Positions 1-12,949 of a stretch of 64,000 nucleotides of DNA are shown here, one piece after another (position 1 is the first letter of the stretch; each line of letters starts with the position of its first letter). This stretch comes from Amphirosellinia nigrospora (taxonomy: Eukaryota > Ascomycota > Sordariomycetes > Xylariales > Xylariaceae): positions 2,480,001 through 2,544,000 of the forward strand of contig SCHM01000004.1 in assembly GCA_004123355.1 (NCBI GenBank). Reading direction: 5' to 3'. Both the position numbers and the translations under genes were made by a program. The notes below the pieces were generated by a model. It searched no databases and was not told the DNA's origin. It saw only the letters and a program-made list of their open reading frames with translations.

Positions 1-463
1 TTTGTCTTTAAATAAGGGTGCTGTGAGTAAAGTTCCATCGTAGAGAGAACAGAGAAAACTAGAGGCTCTATCAAGCTTGTGTCACATTGCTATTGTCGAT
101 CGCGAGGGCCAGGGGCCTTTATCTGCAACTCTCAAAAGGAATATTATATAGTGATAGAGTAGAGATAGTCCGGGGAACAACGGTTTACGCATCGAAAATA
201 ATATTTCTATCAAATATTAAGATAGTGTGGTTTGTGTTCTTGTCACACAGATCTAGATCCATAGACCCAGGTAATGCGCTTCACATATACTCCGTTCGAC
301 TTGGTTACAAATCTAGATAGGGAACTTTGAGACAAGCGGGGTATGTATATCGTGTATTTAACCCCCGGCCCAAGCTGATGACGTAATTGACCACCTGAAG
401 CCAATACAACTTTCAGATGCGCAAAACTTCTCGTGGTGAGAAAGACGAAAATAGTCCTTGGAA
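1..463. other. Left-edge non-coding stretch
   Basis: Only short, unconvincing reading frames occur here. The last part must hold the promoter and 5' leader of the SDR gene. No TATA-like element, repeat or RNA gene stands out. Confidence 0.5.
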
Positions 464-1511
464 ATGCCGCTCAATCTCATACAAGACCTTTTCAATGTCA
501 ATGGCATGGTGGCCGTCATCACTGGCGGCGGATCCGGGTTGGGTCTATATGCAGCGAGAGCACTGGATGCGAACGGTGCCAAGGCCGTCTACATCGTCGG
601 CCGACGAGAGAGCGTGCTCCACGAAGCCGCCAAAACCGCCATCAATGGAAACATAATTCCCATCGTAGGAGATGTCATGGACAAGGCTTCGCTCACGGCC
701 CTGGCCGACCGCGTCCGGAAAGAACACGGCTACGTGAACTTCCTTTTCGCGAATGCCGGAGCCTCAGGTCCGAAAGTCCACGATTTCCTACCCACGAAAG
801 AACCTGGCGAGAAGCCGACGATCCAGGAGCTGCAGAAGGCACTGTGGGAGCCAGATATGCACGATTTTTCTAACCCGATGCATGTGAACTGTACAGGGGT
901 CTTCTACACCATCGTTGCCTTTCTAGATCTGTTGGATGCCGGCACGAAGAAGCGCAATGTTCCTTCTGATGCACAGATCCTCGTCACATCATCCGTCGCG
1001 GCCGTCAGCCGACATATGGCCTCGGGATTCGCCTACAGTGTATCCAAGGCCGCCGTCAGCCATCTAGTGAAGATGATTAGCACGTTCTGTGCGCAAAACC
1101 AGTATCGAATTCGATGTAGTACGTCTCTTTCGCGCCAATCCAGGGTAGAGTAAGAGAGATTCACTGACGTCTGAGAAAAGACACGATCGTACCGGGTCTA
1201 TATCCCAGTGAAATGACGAAGAGTATGATGGCCTCGTTGGAGAAGTTCCCCGGAATCGAGGGTCACGAGCAGTACTTCACCGACGCGAGTATTGCGGCAA
1301 CCAGTATGGCTCCGGCGGAGCGTTCGGGCAGCGAAGAAGATTTCGCCGGCGCAATCCTGTTCCTAGCCAGTCGTGCAGGTAAGAGCAACCTTTTTCTTAT
1401 GGTCACTAGTATAAGAGAATGTGCTAAGGGCATCTCGCAGGTGCTTATATAAATGGCGAATGTCTACTATCGGATGGAGGTCGATTGGCACAGCTGCCTG
1501 CTACGTACTAA
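464..1511 (+). CDS. Short-chain dehydrogenase/reductase (SDR), 3 exons
   Basis: NAD(P)-dependent oxidoreductase of the classical SDR type; the substrate cannot be told from sequence. Exons 464-1118, 1181-1378 and 1441-1511 join in frame to 307 aa; the introns begin GTACGT and GTAAGA and end AAAG and GCAG. The ATG at 464 is chosen because the frame further 5' offers only a TTG. The cofactor motif TGGGSGLG lies at residues 20-27, NAG at 97-99, and the catalytic Tyr191-x3-Lys195 with a preceding Ser pair near 176. After the first intron comes the usual PGLYPSEMT segment, and near the end INGECLLSDGG. Length is usual for fungal cytosolic SDRs. No signal peptide and no lesion. There is no neighbouring biosynthetic core gene, so a role in a metabolite cluster is not supported. 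Confidence 0.93.
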
Positions 1512-3021
1512 GGACATGCTCAAGAGCAGACGATTGCCTCGCATGGTGGGCATCCACCTATGCTGCATACCTATGACATTGTCAAGTTTTATGATGATTA
1601 ATCTTGTTCTTGTCTTGTGTATTTTAAATGCATCCTGTATGCATCTTTGGTCTTTCAGACTAGTCGTCGTCAACTACAGCACTAGCACTTATCGTTCAAA
1701 GACGGACTTTAATCGCTAGATATTGGCGGGACTTTTGGCCTTGCAGCTCTAGATAATAATACAACGGTAGGCAATCTCTGATCATAATTATACTTTTCCT
1801 ATATCGCATCTATCCTTGAATTGTTGCAGTCAAGCATATGTCTGTTGACACACGCCGCCGGAGCCAATTACGTGCTCTCCATTGACCTTGGGATAACTCG
1901 TACGTGTAAAACGCATGATAACCGGATATGACCACTTCATCACCTCATGCGCGTCTGGAGTTAATTCCAAGCGATATCTAAAGAATAAATTGGCTGCCAT
2001 CAGACACATCTCGGCGCAAGATAGGCTACCAGTAGAGTCAATCAATTGCTCCGCCCTAAGTGACACAGCTCTTGCCCCCAATTATGTCGTCCATGAATTC
2101 ACGGGCTACGACGTCGGCCTCAACCGCGACTGGATTGTCTGTGCCTTTACGAACTTCGTTCGCATGATGATCGCGCAAGGTCACTTGCTTGTGGTGGCCC
2201 CGGAAAGTAATCTCAGTTTCCCCGACCCCCGCCAAGCTTTTCTGCGCCAGCCAATGGGAGCGTCTACCGAAGAAAGGGACCAGGGCCGGGATCTATGCGG
2301 GGTCGCTAATGTAGGGTCATCAACCTTACAGAGCCGGCTCCACATCTGCAGTCAGCTGTAGGCACAGAAAAGAGGTTTGACGGAGTATATTGATATATAC
2401 TTATACATATAGAAGGGATAGAAGATCTCCTACGGGGGGACACTTAAGAATTTCTCATGTACTCACACACAGTTCCTTCCTCATACAGTGCTAGTACCTG
2501 ACCACTGGCACTTGACCCACATGCGGGCGTATCCGGATACACTAAATACCTTTGTGCACAGTGAGCTACAGTGGGCCTCCAACACTTCTACAACACTTAA
2601 TACAGACCAGAAACCATCAATTTTGCTTTCCCTCTGTCAATCGACACCAGTCATCATCTTCCCTGCTCTCACACACCCTCTAGGCATGCCACCTTGCCTC
2701 GCAACGGCTGCTGAAGACATCTTGCTCGCATGTCAACTACTCAGCTAATTTGCACGAATCACCCTCACGCTCAGCTTGTTCAGGACCGTGGCCTTGAGCT
2801 TGCGCAGCACCTAGCACCAGACTCATCATTCAAAGCAAACGACGTTGAGGGCGATTATCCTTGACCTAGGTCGAATCCCAGAGATCCCCAACACTTCTAC
2901 AACACTCAATACTCACACACCTCACAAGGATCACCTACAACATCCGCATTAGCTTCATTATAGGGTAAATTAGGTGACTGAACCTTCTGCCTGTATTACG
3001 TTTATCACACAAAGGCGCAAC
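1512..3021. other. Intergenic region
   Basis: About 1.5 kb between the SDR and the RNase H-like gene. An open frame at 1915-2361 (+, 148 aa, begins ATG) has no recognisable domain and is not called as a gene. The phrase 'caacacttctacaacactcaata' style text recurs near 2580 and 2890, a possible small duplication. Nothing else is evident. Confidence 0.45.
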
Positions 3022-3755
3022 ATGGAGAGGATTTCGTCACCGCCAAGATCGATGGAGGCGTTTCTTCACATGTTCGGCATGGTTATGCCCGAGACGAGAC
3101 GAGGGACAGGACGAGTCTTTCCGACTCAATATGCCCCATCTTATGTCGGTCTTACAGGCGACCCAAGAATCGAGTTTTTAGGTCGACCCGGACCCATCAA
3201 CGACTTTATGGAGAGGTTACTCATCGCGACGACAGGACCAAAATTCTCATCTACACAGACGGCGCTTGCTCCAACAATGGTCAAGAGGGTGCTAAAGGTG
3301 CCTGGAGCTTCTATTTCGGCCCCGAGCCCGAAGCTCGCACTTGCGCAAAGCGACTGGAAAACAAGGGGCCATTTGGCGATAAAGTTGAGCAGACGAGTAG
3401 CCGCGCAGAGCTGCGCGCCGTTCTGGCCGCTTTACGCGCTCGGCAATGGTCGGACGATGGGTACCGCACCGTGGTGATTGCTACAGACTCGGAGTACGTG
3501 GCACAGGGTGCGACGGAGTGGGTGAAGAAGTGGGTGGAAAACGGCTGGAAGAGGAGCAAGGGGAAAAATGTGGCTAACAGAGATCTGTGGGAGCTGCTCC
3601 TTGGAGAGGCCGAGAGATATCAAGAATGCGGGCTCGCGATCCAGTTCTGGAGAATTGACCGCTCTCTAAATCGTGTTGCGGATGCCGCGGCTGTGAAGGC
3701 CCTTACGGACGGAGATGATGAGAATTTTGCGGACTTTATGGTGCCTGGGATTTGA
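3022..3755 (+). CDS. RNase H type I-like protein, frame interrupted once
   Basis: RNase H fold enzyme that would cleave RNA in RNA-DNA hybrids. The catalytic domain reads in one frame from about 3235 to 3755 and shows all four acidic positions: Asp in IYTDGACSNNG (about 3250), Glu in SSRAELRAV, Asp in IATDSEYV, and Asp in NRVADAAAVKAL. The N-terminal part, ending IEFLGRPGPINDFMERL, is in another frame from ATG 3022. The frames meet at about 3217-3222, where one base appears to be missing; a 20-nt GT-AG stretch there is too short for an intron. Apart from this the domain is full length. Cellular fungal paralogues of this kind are common and are not retroelement parts; no reverse transcriptase is nearby. 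The exact start is uncertain. Confidence 0.75.
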
Positions 3756-5098
3756 TCGAGTATCGTTCTTAGATATATGGTTGTCTGACGGCAACTCACT
3801 ACTTGAAGCCCTGAGATACAGCGGAGACTAAGGAGTAAAACAACAAGCGGAGCAGCTCTAAGGCTTTCTTCGGGCAAGGAAAGATATCAAAATAACCTCA
3901 TCAAAGCCCCTTACTAAGTAGTAGGTACTGATACTGGTATTCCGGGAGCATTGCACATAAGTATCACCACTAATGGTCCCTTCCTCCCCTTGCAAGTTGT
4001 GTCCAAATTCGTATTCTGTGCCATTTTGACTATCATCCCATTACATCATACTGTAGTTAGCCTCTGTGTGTCCCACAGGGACTTGTTCACTGCAAGCAAT
4101 GAAGCTTAATGTCGCACTCCGTAGTCGGATGATCACCTCGAATCTGGCGTCTCTCCACTTGCCCCCCTCGATTGGGCTTCTGTAACTTGAGGAAGCGTGT
4201 CAGATGACCCTTTCGGGAACTCGGAACTTAACGCTGCAGAACGCTTTCACACCTTGACAAGAATTTAGTTTCAGGACCAAAAAAGGGGGCCTTCGGCGGC
4301 TGGAGTTCATGACGACTTACTTGCATCCCAATCGGCTCGAAGGCACTGCTTCTGTCACGAACCTCGCAACGGTAGGGTGTAAACACCTGTTGTTGCACGG
4401 AGGATCAGTGAAGTCATCTCCGGGGGCTCTATGTGACTACTTGACTATATACAGAGAATCTCTTTGTCTGTGTGCCTAGATCCCTTTTTCCTGGCATTAC
4501 CCGAAGACTTGTGCTTAGCCGAATCCAAAAAAGAGGAATCGGGATCTCCTCATTTCCTCGCTGTTGTCGAGCTGTCTTGAGGGGCACTAAAATACTAGTT
4601 GCTAGGTAGCTGAGGACCCATACAGAAGGCCACACTTGTACGCTAATTTATATGATCGGTAGCTTCCTGGAGTAGGAAAGGGACTTTCGACAACACTGCT
4701 TTGCCTACTCATTTTTCACGTAAAATATGGAGCGAGGTTTTATGAGGTACATGTCAAGTACCTTGGTTTGCGCATCATTGTCTCATACTGTCTGGAAATA
4801 TACAACCATTCTTCACCTCACAACGGCTTTATCCACATTTTGACATTGGGAATCTAGTATCCACGCTGATAGCCTAAACCCCTCCATGAGCCTAAGACTC
4901 TGCTCGGGGTTTCTCCGAGAATCAGTTGGCCGACACTAAGGTAACATATTTGATCACATATCTGACCTTCCAGGAGCCGGCGCGTCGACATCATAGAAGT
5001 CGATATATCTCCGGTAATAAAAACCATCAAGTTCCCGACACTTGTAGCCGTCGAGATCTAGGACTATATGAGCATCTATAGGCCTTTTCCAAACTACC
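3756..5098. other. Intergenic region
   Basis: About 1.3 kb between a plus-strand and a minus-strand gene that converge on it, so it holds two 3' ends. No open frame with domain character, RNA gene or repeat was recognised. Confidence 0.45.
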
Positions 5099-6116
5099 TC
5101 AGCATCCTTTTTCAAGATAGATTTCATCTTGGCAACCCATTTCTGAAAAGCGACCTGGACTCCCGGATTCTCTTCGTCCCAAAACGAATAGCTGGGGGGA
5201 TTGGTAGTCGATGTTGGGATTCGAGTCCAAGAATGTAGAATCCGTATTGGTCCTCTGGGAGTTGGCCAAGCAAACTATGGCCGGGGTCCGTACGATTTGG
5301 GCGTGGGCTATCGTAGAAAAAAAAGGGTCAGCATATTCCATCGCTAATATGATCTCGTTATCGAATCCGAAATTTTGATCCAGATCCCCCTCATCTTCGT
5401 TATTGTCTTCTCCGCCCTGTACAACGTAATGTGTCCCGCTATGCTCGTCACTATTTGGCACGAGCTCTATATTTGTATACAGACAGCTCATCGTGTGGAA
5501 GTCGAGCACCACTTGAACGGTCTCCAATGACGATAAACTCCAGGGACACAGTCGCGCCAGATCACGCTTTAGATTCCATAACTGACTAGCACCCGGAGTT
5601 GTAATCGGATTCGCGAATGGAATCGCCAGATGTTTTACTTGACATAACTGGTCCTCACGAAAGATCCCGGCCCCAGACGAGCAGAGGTTGCCACAAAAGT
5701 AGAACATGTCAATGTTCCAATTCACGAAGAAGAACTTATACAACATCAGGTATTGCCGGCCGCTTTCTCTAGCTTTGTACAAGCCGCCGAAAAATACATC
5801 AGTCCATAAATTCGTTGCGGACGCTTTCGAGCTGACGGCCGGCGAGAACCGCTTTTCTAGCTTCTTTATTAACCTGCATCAATGCCCGAGTTGTGGGGAC
5901 CATGGAGAGGTTACTCCCAGAGCCGCTCGCATCGAAGGAACAAAGCATGACGCCTTTCAAATAATAGTCTTCGGATAGTGAATGGAGCATGGGTCCTCGG
6001 GGTAGAGCGAACGTAACCCAAATTGCATCGCGGAGTTCGAACGGGAGCCGACTGAACTGCGGAAAACTCGGTTCCGACATGACGGGCGCTGGCGTAGTCG
6101 CGTATGTTGGGGTCAT
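5099..6116 (-). CDS. 2EXR-domain protein, frame interrupted once
   Basis: Fungal protein of unknown function with the 2EXR domain. The N-terminal segment has the signature FPQFSRLPFELRDAIW, then VNKEARKAVLAGRQ; after the frame change come FFFVNWNIDMFYF and an acidic C-terminal half (EDNNEDEGDLD). Start is the ATG at 6116 because the frame above it begins only with TTG. The first segment stops at 5799-5801 and the second is open from just upstream of 5782 in a different frame; the switch lies at about 5800-5815. Here the net change is one extra or two missing bases, unlike most other breaks in this window. No credible intron fits. Such genes are lineage-expanded in filamentous ascomycetes and often sit near HET genes, as here. 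Confidence 0.72.
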
Positions 6117-7066
6117 ACAAATGTCCAAGTAGCCAGCTATTAGCGGCTAGTTGTTGTGGTTGTTGTGAATTGAGGGAGGAAGGATGTAGTGCTAATGCAA
6201 AATCCGAGATGCAGATATTAATAGTCGAAGGCCCGGAAGAGGTGCCTAGAAAAAACTGAGTTGCCGGGATCGTTTGTTTTGGTCTGAGGCAACTCCCGGA
6301 GCCGAGCAACTGTTGTTGCCTTGCATCTACAAGTAGGCGTGTGTCAACAGCTTCTAGAATTACATGCAGGCTATTGCATACAGTGGAACAAAGACAAATA
6401 TTTATGTCGTCTCAGTTTCTTAGGTCAGAGTCATCTGAGGAAATACACCCTGAAATCTTCATTGTCAGGTTTCAGAACCTCCACATCTGGGGGCTTTGAC
6501 CCCTTTTTCAACATGCTATGCAGAACTGTGTCTAGTTCAAGAACGGGAGCTTGACAGGGTTCTCGACAAAATATTCAAGTCTGCAATATCTGCACTACGA
6601 AATTTAGTAGACACTAATTTAGATGGTGAGATTATTGAAGCAAATGCATCAGCGATCTCTTACTCAGAGGAGTAGGGAATAAGGCCTTCGTGGGCCCTTT
6701 ATCTTCTTTTGGGGAGTATTGCAGTTTGAACTTCCTTCCAAGCCTTTGCTCATGAGCCCTTACAATTGATGTAAGTTAAGGATTGCTAATAATTTACCAC
6801 AAATTTTTTACGTACTAGTGCTATTAAACTCTCTTGCTCGAGTGGGAGTATGAATGTACAGTTACTTCCATTCACTCTGTCGCTACATCTAGACTAGTAT
6901 GGTAGGATGGAGGACTCCATTATCGGACCCCAAAACTTCTGTCACAAATAACAGCGCCATTCTATTTTAGGCAAGGCTCTTTTTGGCCTATCGGACAACG
7001 ATGGTTAGGAACGGAACATGTAATTGACTCAATCATCTAGCAAGAGGTCAACGAGCTGCCATTGAC
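6117..7066. other. Divergent promoter region between 2EXR and HET genes
   Basis: Both flanking genes are transcribed outward, so this 950-bp AT-rich stretch should contain both promoters. No element can be named with confidence. Confidence 0.45.
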
Positions 7067-8897
7067 ATGTCTTTGCCCTCCCTTGGCGATGCTATCGATT
7101 CCAACGGATACTATCCATTACAGGACAACGAGATTCGTATTCTTCATCTGAGCTGGCAAGATGAGAAAAAGGACAATGCAAGCAGTGGAGGGGAACACAT
7201 ACCTTTCCACCTATCCTTAGAAAGAGTTTCTCTCGCCAACGACTCTCTTCCTTTATATACTGCGCTCTCGTATTCCTGGGGCTGCGAGGAAGCTACTATT
7301 CCCCTCCAGATTTCCAATTCGCAGGTCGTTGTAACCAAGAACCTATATACCATCTTAGAGACTCTCAGCTCCACGATGCCCCGCAGCGCTTTTGGATAGA
7401 CGCTATCTGTATTAACCAAGACGATGCCGAAGAACGTGCCATACAAGTAAGACTTATGGGCGGCGTCTACTCTCGAGCATCGCTAGTTCTTGTGTTTCTG
7501 TCCCCGGTGTCTGCACCTTTTGACATTGGCATGTCGTTCTTGGAGAGGGTTGCGACTCATGTAGACGAGCATTACGAGCCAACTCTATCGCCGCACGTCG
7601 CAATAGATGGCCTAACTCTTCACTCACAAACCCTGCGGGACTCTTTAATTGGGTTCTTTGGTACGGCATGGTGGACTCGGGTATGGACGGTTCAGGAGTT
7701 TACCTTAGCCCAACGAGTCTTGTTCCAGTGTGGACAGCGAAGGATAGATAAGGTCATGCTCGGCAGAGCGTTTGAAAGCCTACGTGACCACGAGAGAGAT
7801 TGCTGCTGGGCATCTTTGCGAGTCGCCGATGGTTACCCCCGAGGTTACCTCGATATGCCAAGTACTGTGAACGGCGGGTTGTCGATATTCCGCGCGGTAT
7901 TACGATACGACCAGATTCACGCAATGACCATCCGCCGTGATACCAGAGGGTACGATTTTGTGGGATTGGTGGAGGCTTTCCGCCCACGGCTATGTTCAGA
8001 CCCTCGCGATCGAATATATGGCATGCTGGGATTGAAATTCAAGGATGAAAAGCTACGAGATTTACTCCAAGCCAATCACTATAATTCAGCTGCGATTCTA
8101 TTTCAAGATTGTAGCGAATGATTATAGTTGAGCAGTCCGGGACTCTAGATATCCTCAGTCACGTCTTGCCACCCTCTGTTGCAGAGCCAACAGTACCGGA
8201 TCTTCCCAGCTGGGTCCCAGACTGGAATGCTAGGTTAGATGAATCATTTCACCTGACCTACTCAGATCGAATCTCAAGGCTAGGCTTATATCATACACCG
8301 GGCCACCTAAAACCCAGGTGGGAACTCATGAGTACAAGAAGAGTTGCTACCGAAGCGCACTTTATGGGCAGCATCGTTGCAGATGCGCCTGGCTACCCTG
8401 GAGTTAATTCGACGATTTTTGGTAGATCCTTGATTGATGAGTGGAGGAAAGTTGCCGGCATGAAGACTGAAATCGAGCAGGGTCATATCAAATTAGAGGG
8501 AGAAGAAACGCCGTGGGAAAAAGAGGGTGATTTTTCAAATTTGCTGTCTGGTAGTTTGGAGCTCTCGAGATGGAGTGAAGATCCGGCCAAGTCGTCGCCC
8601 CTGAAACCATATCGAATGTGGTATACCTGGTTTACGTCTGAGAGCCCAAGCTCTCTCTCGATGAATGTGAGGAGCGATGTTCGAGAGTTCGATGAACTTG
8701 TTCGCGCCAACACCCTTGGAAGGCGGCTGTTTCGGACTGACAGCGGATGGATAGGCTTTGGGCCTGAGTCTCTGCAAGTTTCTGATTCAGTCGTTATGAT
8801 CCCCGGGGGCAAGATTCCCTACGTTTTAAGACTATCGCCTACGGGCAATGGCAAAGAACATGTTTTTTGGGCGATGCATATGCGCAGGAAGCTATGA
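7067..8897 (+). CDS. HET-domain protein, frame interrupted twice
   Basis: Heterokaryon-incompatibility (HET) domain protein; related proteins trigger cell death after fusion of unlike hyphae. The domain's three blocks are visible: YTALSYSWG at about 7258-7285, RFWIDAICINQDD at about 7387-7425, and WWTRVWTVQEFTLA at about 7669-7712. Next come SDPRDRIYGMLGL (about 7999-8035) and a long C-terminal region with LPSWVPDWN. Start ATG is at 7067. One base seems missing at about 7363-7372, and another at about 8105-8118, where the frame reading MIIVEQSG begins. Both shifts are of the minus-one class and no intron fits either. If corrected it would be about 605 aa, normal for the family. It could be a real null allele, which is common for HET genes. 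Confidence 0.85.
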
Positions 8898-9829
8898 GTG
8901 GCGAAACGATGAACTGCTCGTCATCAGAGGATGTACATAAGCTTACTAAAATTGAGCTCGTGTAAAGTTACTTCGTGGGGCGGTTATCAATGCGCGATAA
9001 TTAATCGCTCTTGCCGAGTATCAGATAGTTTCCATAATAGTCGGCCACAAAATCTGCAAGCAGTTTCCAAATGTGGCACAAAGTGGCACAGAGCTCGATA
9101 TACAGGAGGGCTAGTCACATTGTACAGCACCCAAAAGCAAAGGTTCATTTCTTCTTATAACTAGAGTAGAGTGTTACAATGAATTACATGCATAACTCAT
9201 AGGTATGCTCTAGAGTTAAAGATATACTGTGTACCTAACTTATTGACTTCGCTACTTATCTAGGTAGCTGCTAGTAGTTTCTGCGGCGATTCAATGTTAT
9301 TAAGCATAGAACTTTTAATAAAAGTTACTTACCCAAGTAGGGATGGTGTTATAACTGTAAGAGATAAAAATCCCAATGCATATGGGGGCAGGAACGCCCC
9401 TAACCTAGGGGACTTTGGTATAATTGACTCGTTTACCAAGGAAGGTACAAGCTATAGAGTATACTTCAGGTATATTTCAAGTACCTAGGTGGCCGACTAA
9501 CTTACTTGTTAATTACTTCACAGAGGTAGATAACCCTGAAAATCATTACAACACAAACCCTACCTAAACCATCTGGAGGTATCTATACCTGCCTGTACCC
9601 ATTTCCAACCACAGAACTGTTCGACATTTAACCACCACGCAACTTGTGTTAACACTTCTACCGGCCATTATAAAGGAACTCGAAGATAATCCTGCACAAT
9701 CACTATACTACACCGTCAAGCGCCTTCACCCCCTGTCTGTTTTCTCGCAACAAAGACGCGTTCAATCGGCCGAGATTGGTTCAACAACTGCTATCCAGAT
9801 ATTTGCCTTGCTCACCAAAGCAGTGCACC
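8898..9829. other. Intergenic region
   Basis: AT-rich, about 0.93 kb. Contains the 3' end of the HET gene and the promoter of the F-box-like gene. No coding frame of interest. Confidence 0.4.
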
Positions 9830-11544
9830 ATGTCCGCAAAGATGACGCACATAGATATCCACACCGATCAGGTTCTTTGGCAGCAACTTAGCGAGATAAA
9901 TTCAGCTCTTGAACTCTTGAACGACAGCCATGCTACCAAAGTATTGGAAGGTTTGCGGGATTCGACCCGAACTCTTCTTGATGACCGCGCGCGATCGAAA
10001 CTGAGGCCTCTCATCCTGGGCATGCCCAACGAACTCCTAATGCAAATCTTCGAGCATATGAACGAAGATACCTACACAGATGGTCAATACTATTACGGCC
10101 ACATTACGCACACAACGATTGCCGATATAAAAAACCTCCGACTGACATGCCGCCGCTTCTACGAGATAGGTTCTTACTTCCTCCTCCCTTGCGTCGAGGT
10201 TGACATCACACGTTCATCCCTTGCCCGTTTAGACAAAGTCTCACGCCATCCCTATATATCTAAAGGCGTTCGGGCTGTCAAACTGTATCTGGAACCATTT
10301 TATGGCCAGACCATAGCCCATGACATTCAAGCTTTCGCTACGTATCACGCATCCCGTTTACGTCGAGCCGTCCTTAATTGGGATTTTTGGTCGATTTTTC
10401 ATCCGTCTGGGCCAGCTACTATTGAGGATACACTTAGTAGTGACGAATATATGAGGCGCATTAGAAAAGGCATCCATCTCGCCGAATCATGGGAGAAGTT
10501 AGCCGCTCAGGGTGTTGATACAAACTGCGCAGATCATCTCCTGATGTTAAAAGCCCACAAGCAATATCTTCAACTCTATGAAGACTATGAAGACATTTCT
10601 AGCTCTTTTATACAAGCCATCATCTCTGCGATAATGCGAATGCCTAATGCGACATGGGTCAAGGTAAACGAGAAAGGTATCTTCGACTTGGATGATGAAC
10701 CGTGGAATTCGCCCTTCGTCTGAAATGCCTGGAGCATACCGACGCCCTGCTAGATTATCTGCTCTTACCTATAAATTGGTGCGACGAAAGAGATCATAAG
10801 CTAGTGCCGCCACCATTTCATCTCGTCGGCGAGTTGCTACTTTCAATCCAACAGCTTGGTATCCCTCTCAGGAAACTTAACATTCAAACTCCGCCACCGA
10901 TAGTTCCGTCCTCAAGCGTGGCAACTATACAACATCAAGCGGTATTTCTCAAGAATCTAAAGGCTGTAAGGTTCGGTCGCGATTGGGACTTTCGTAAAAA
11001 CTACTATACTAAAAGAGCACCGGAGGAGTGGGCTTGTATCACCGATTTCTTGCTCAATCTCCTACATACAAAGTCTCTGCGAAAAATCGGTTTGGCATTC
11101 AGCTTCATGCTCAAAAACATTCATCCACCACTCCTCAGTATGGCCCCTCTTCTTCTATCATACACATGGCCCAATTTAGAGGACTTGTATTTCGACGGGC
11201 CTTTCCATTCAGATGAGCTCAAGGCTGTAGCGAAGTCCCTCGGGCGGAATGTCAAACTGCAGTGGTCTGGATACTTGATGAGTGATTCGTGGGAGGATGT
11301 CCTCGACTTTTTACAAGAACGCAATGCGCCGAGGCAACAGGTTGGCAACACGAGTCCGTTTGGGTCAGTAGATGGGCAAGAGTGTAACCGAATGGCAGTA
11401 AAGGAAAAAGGCTTTATCTTCTCAGTTGTGGTGGGCCCAAGCAGAGCGACTCAATATATCCAAGGACAGCTACCCAGAAATCCAGTGAGAGACTGGACCA
11501 TGGGCAGATTAGATATACCGGAGTCAGAGGAAGACGATTGGTGA
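9830..11544 (+). CDS. F-box-like protein, frame interrupted once
   Basis: Probable substrate adaptor of an SCF ubiquitin ligase. Near residues 60-100 is an F-box-like segment, LILGMPNELLMQIFEHM, followed by NLRLTCRRFYEIGSYFLLP, the usual helix order. The rest has leucine-rich character (LRKLNIQTPPP, SLRKIGLAFSF, WPNLEDLYFDGPF) and an acidic tail. Start is ATG 9830; the frame above offers only TTG. The first segment stops at 10721-10723 and the second, minus-one shifted, is open from about 10700; the switch lies at about 10700-10722. No branch site or donor supports an intron. Corrected length is about 570 aa. The target cannot be predicted. Confidence 0.72.
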
Positions 11545-12814
11545 AACGTGGATACCGAAATCCTAGAAACTCCAGCGAATTTACAAGGCGCACCTCAGGC
11601 CAAGTGTGATATAGCGAAGAAGGCCCTGCATAAAAGTATCGAAGTGGTGTTAAGGTTTCAGGCCAATAAAATTCGAAAGAGTACTTATGTAAGAATAGGG
11701 AAGGAGGACTGGGGGTTAAAACTACTACTGCTGGCTTTACACCTTGCCTCTGTACATAACTTTACGATGACACTGAGTTCGTTTTTTCATTGATTTTATC
11801 TCGTTGCGTTGTAATCACATGTTTCTCTAATTATCCCAAAGTTCCCTCCATAGCAAGATGTACTAGGGCCCGGCGGATTTACATACTGATTGTTTCCTGA
11901 AAGCTTCATAGATAAAGCGATATCATTGCGTGAAGGTTTCTGCGTGTGGTTTCATTGTAGCAACTACTTTCACACCCGCTTGGTTGGCTACCCTACGTTG
12001 ACAAATGATTTTGGAGATAGTCAACCACGCAAGCCAGCAATGACTGCGCCTACAACATGACCCCCTTTACAGGTATGAACTCAGCTAGTCACTGATGCTT
12101 TAAAGATAGGCTGTGGCTACTAGAACATGATCAAACTATATGGAAAAGTGGTATAACTAAATAATAATGGACTGGTAATTCATTGCTGTCACGGCAAAGT
12201 GGATACTGCCCCCCTAGGTGAAGCTATTCCCAAGGGGTATATAGACTCATATGGGGATCTTCGGAGGTTAGGTCACGCGATCGCGTACACAGGTCTATAT
12301 AGGGGGCACAGGGTAGTCAGACCGCCCTGCGCTCACACACACAGAAATACATGGCTTTTTGACCCCAGCAGATCTCCGTGACAATACCGGATTAGTTTAA
12401 CCCCTTCCTTTTCGTCTAAATCTAGCATACACTCCGCCTTTTTTGTAGTAGTCCAATTTAGCCTAACGTCAATATGTATAACGGGATGTAGACTCTGGGG
12501 GGGTCATGCCTCAGACCAAGAACTATCACTTGTTGGTTGCTTTTGGTAGCTAAACTGCAATCCCCATCATCCCCAATAAAACCGCCGGAGTTCAGAGTCG
12601 AATGCCAGTTTGAAGGTGTTATCACAAGTCATGAGCCGCAACCATAAATAGGCCAATACTTCACACGGCCTATTTTCATTGACGTGTCGGCCGCCTGTCC
12701 ATAGCTTACATCACAGCTATCCCCTTGTATCCGCGCTCGGCCTATAGCCTCCGGTCGGCGGGTGGGCGACGGTTGGCATTTATCGCTGTCGCGGGTGCGC
12801 TTGTGAGGTCATAG
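11545..12814. other. Intergenic region
   Basis: AT-rich stretch after the F-box-like gene. The open frame just after it (11548-11793) begins with GTG and has no domain. Nothing recognised. Confidence 0.4.
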
Positions 12815-12823
12815 TATATAAGG
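12815..12823 (+). promoter_or_regulatory. TATA-box-like element
   Basis: TATATAAGG preceded by GC-richer sequence. It sits about 130 bp upstream of coding-like plus-strand sequence at 12950-13202. It supports a former or fragmented gene there, but is not proof of one. Confidence 0.35.
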
Positions 12824-12949
12824 AGATCAAGTTTTGGGTGCTTGTCATCAGTACAATAGGTTTCCATCTTCTTTGTCCGATATATAGAAGTCTAACCGTG
12901 TGCGATTGCTTTCACAACCTCGGTACTCGCATGCCTTCGCCTTGTATCC

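Noticed and set aside
1915-2361. A 148-aa plus-strand ORF
   Set aside because: It starts with ATG but shows no domain, signal peptide or splice context; too weak to call.
3214-3234. A 20-nt GT-AG micro-intron at the RNase H frame change
   Set aside because: Far below the size of fungal introns, with no branch site. A missing base explains the change as well and matches the other genes.
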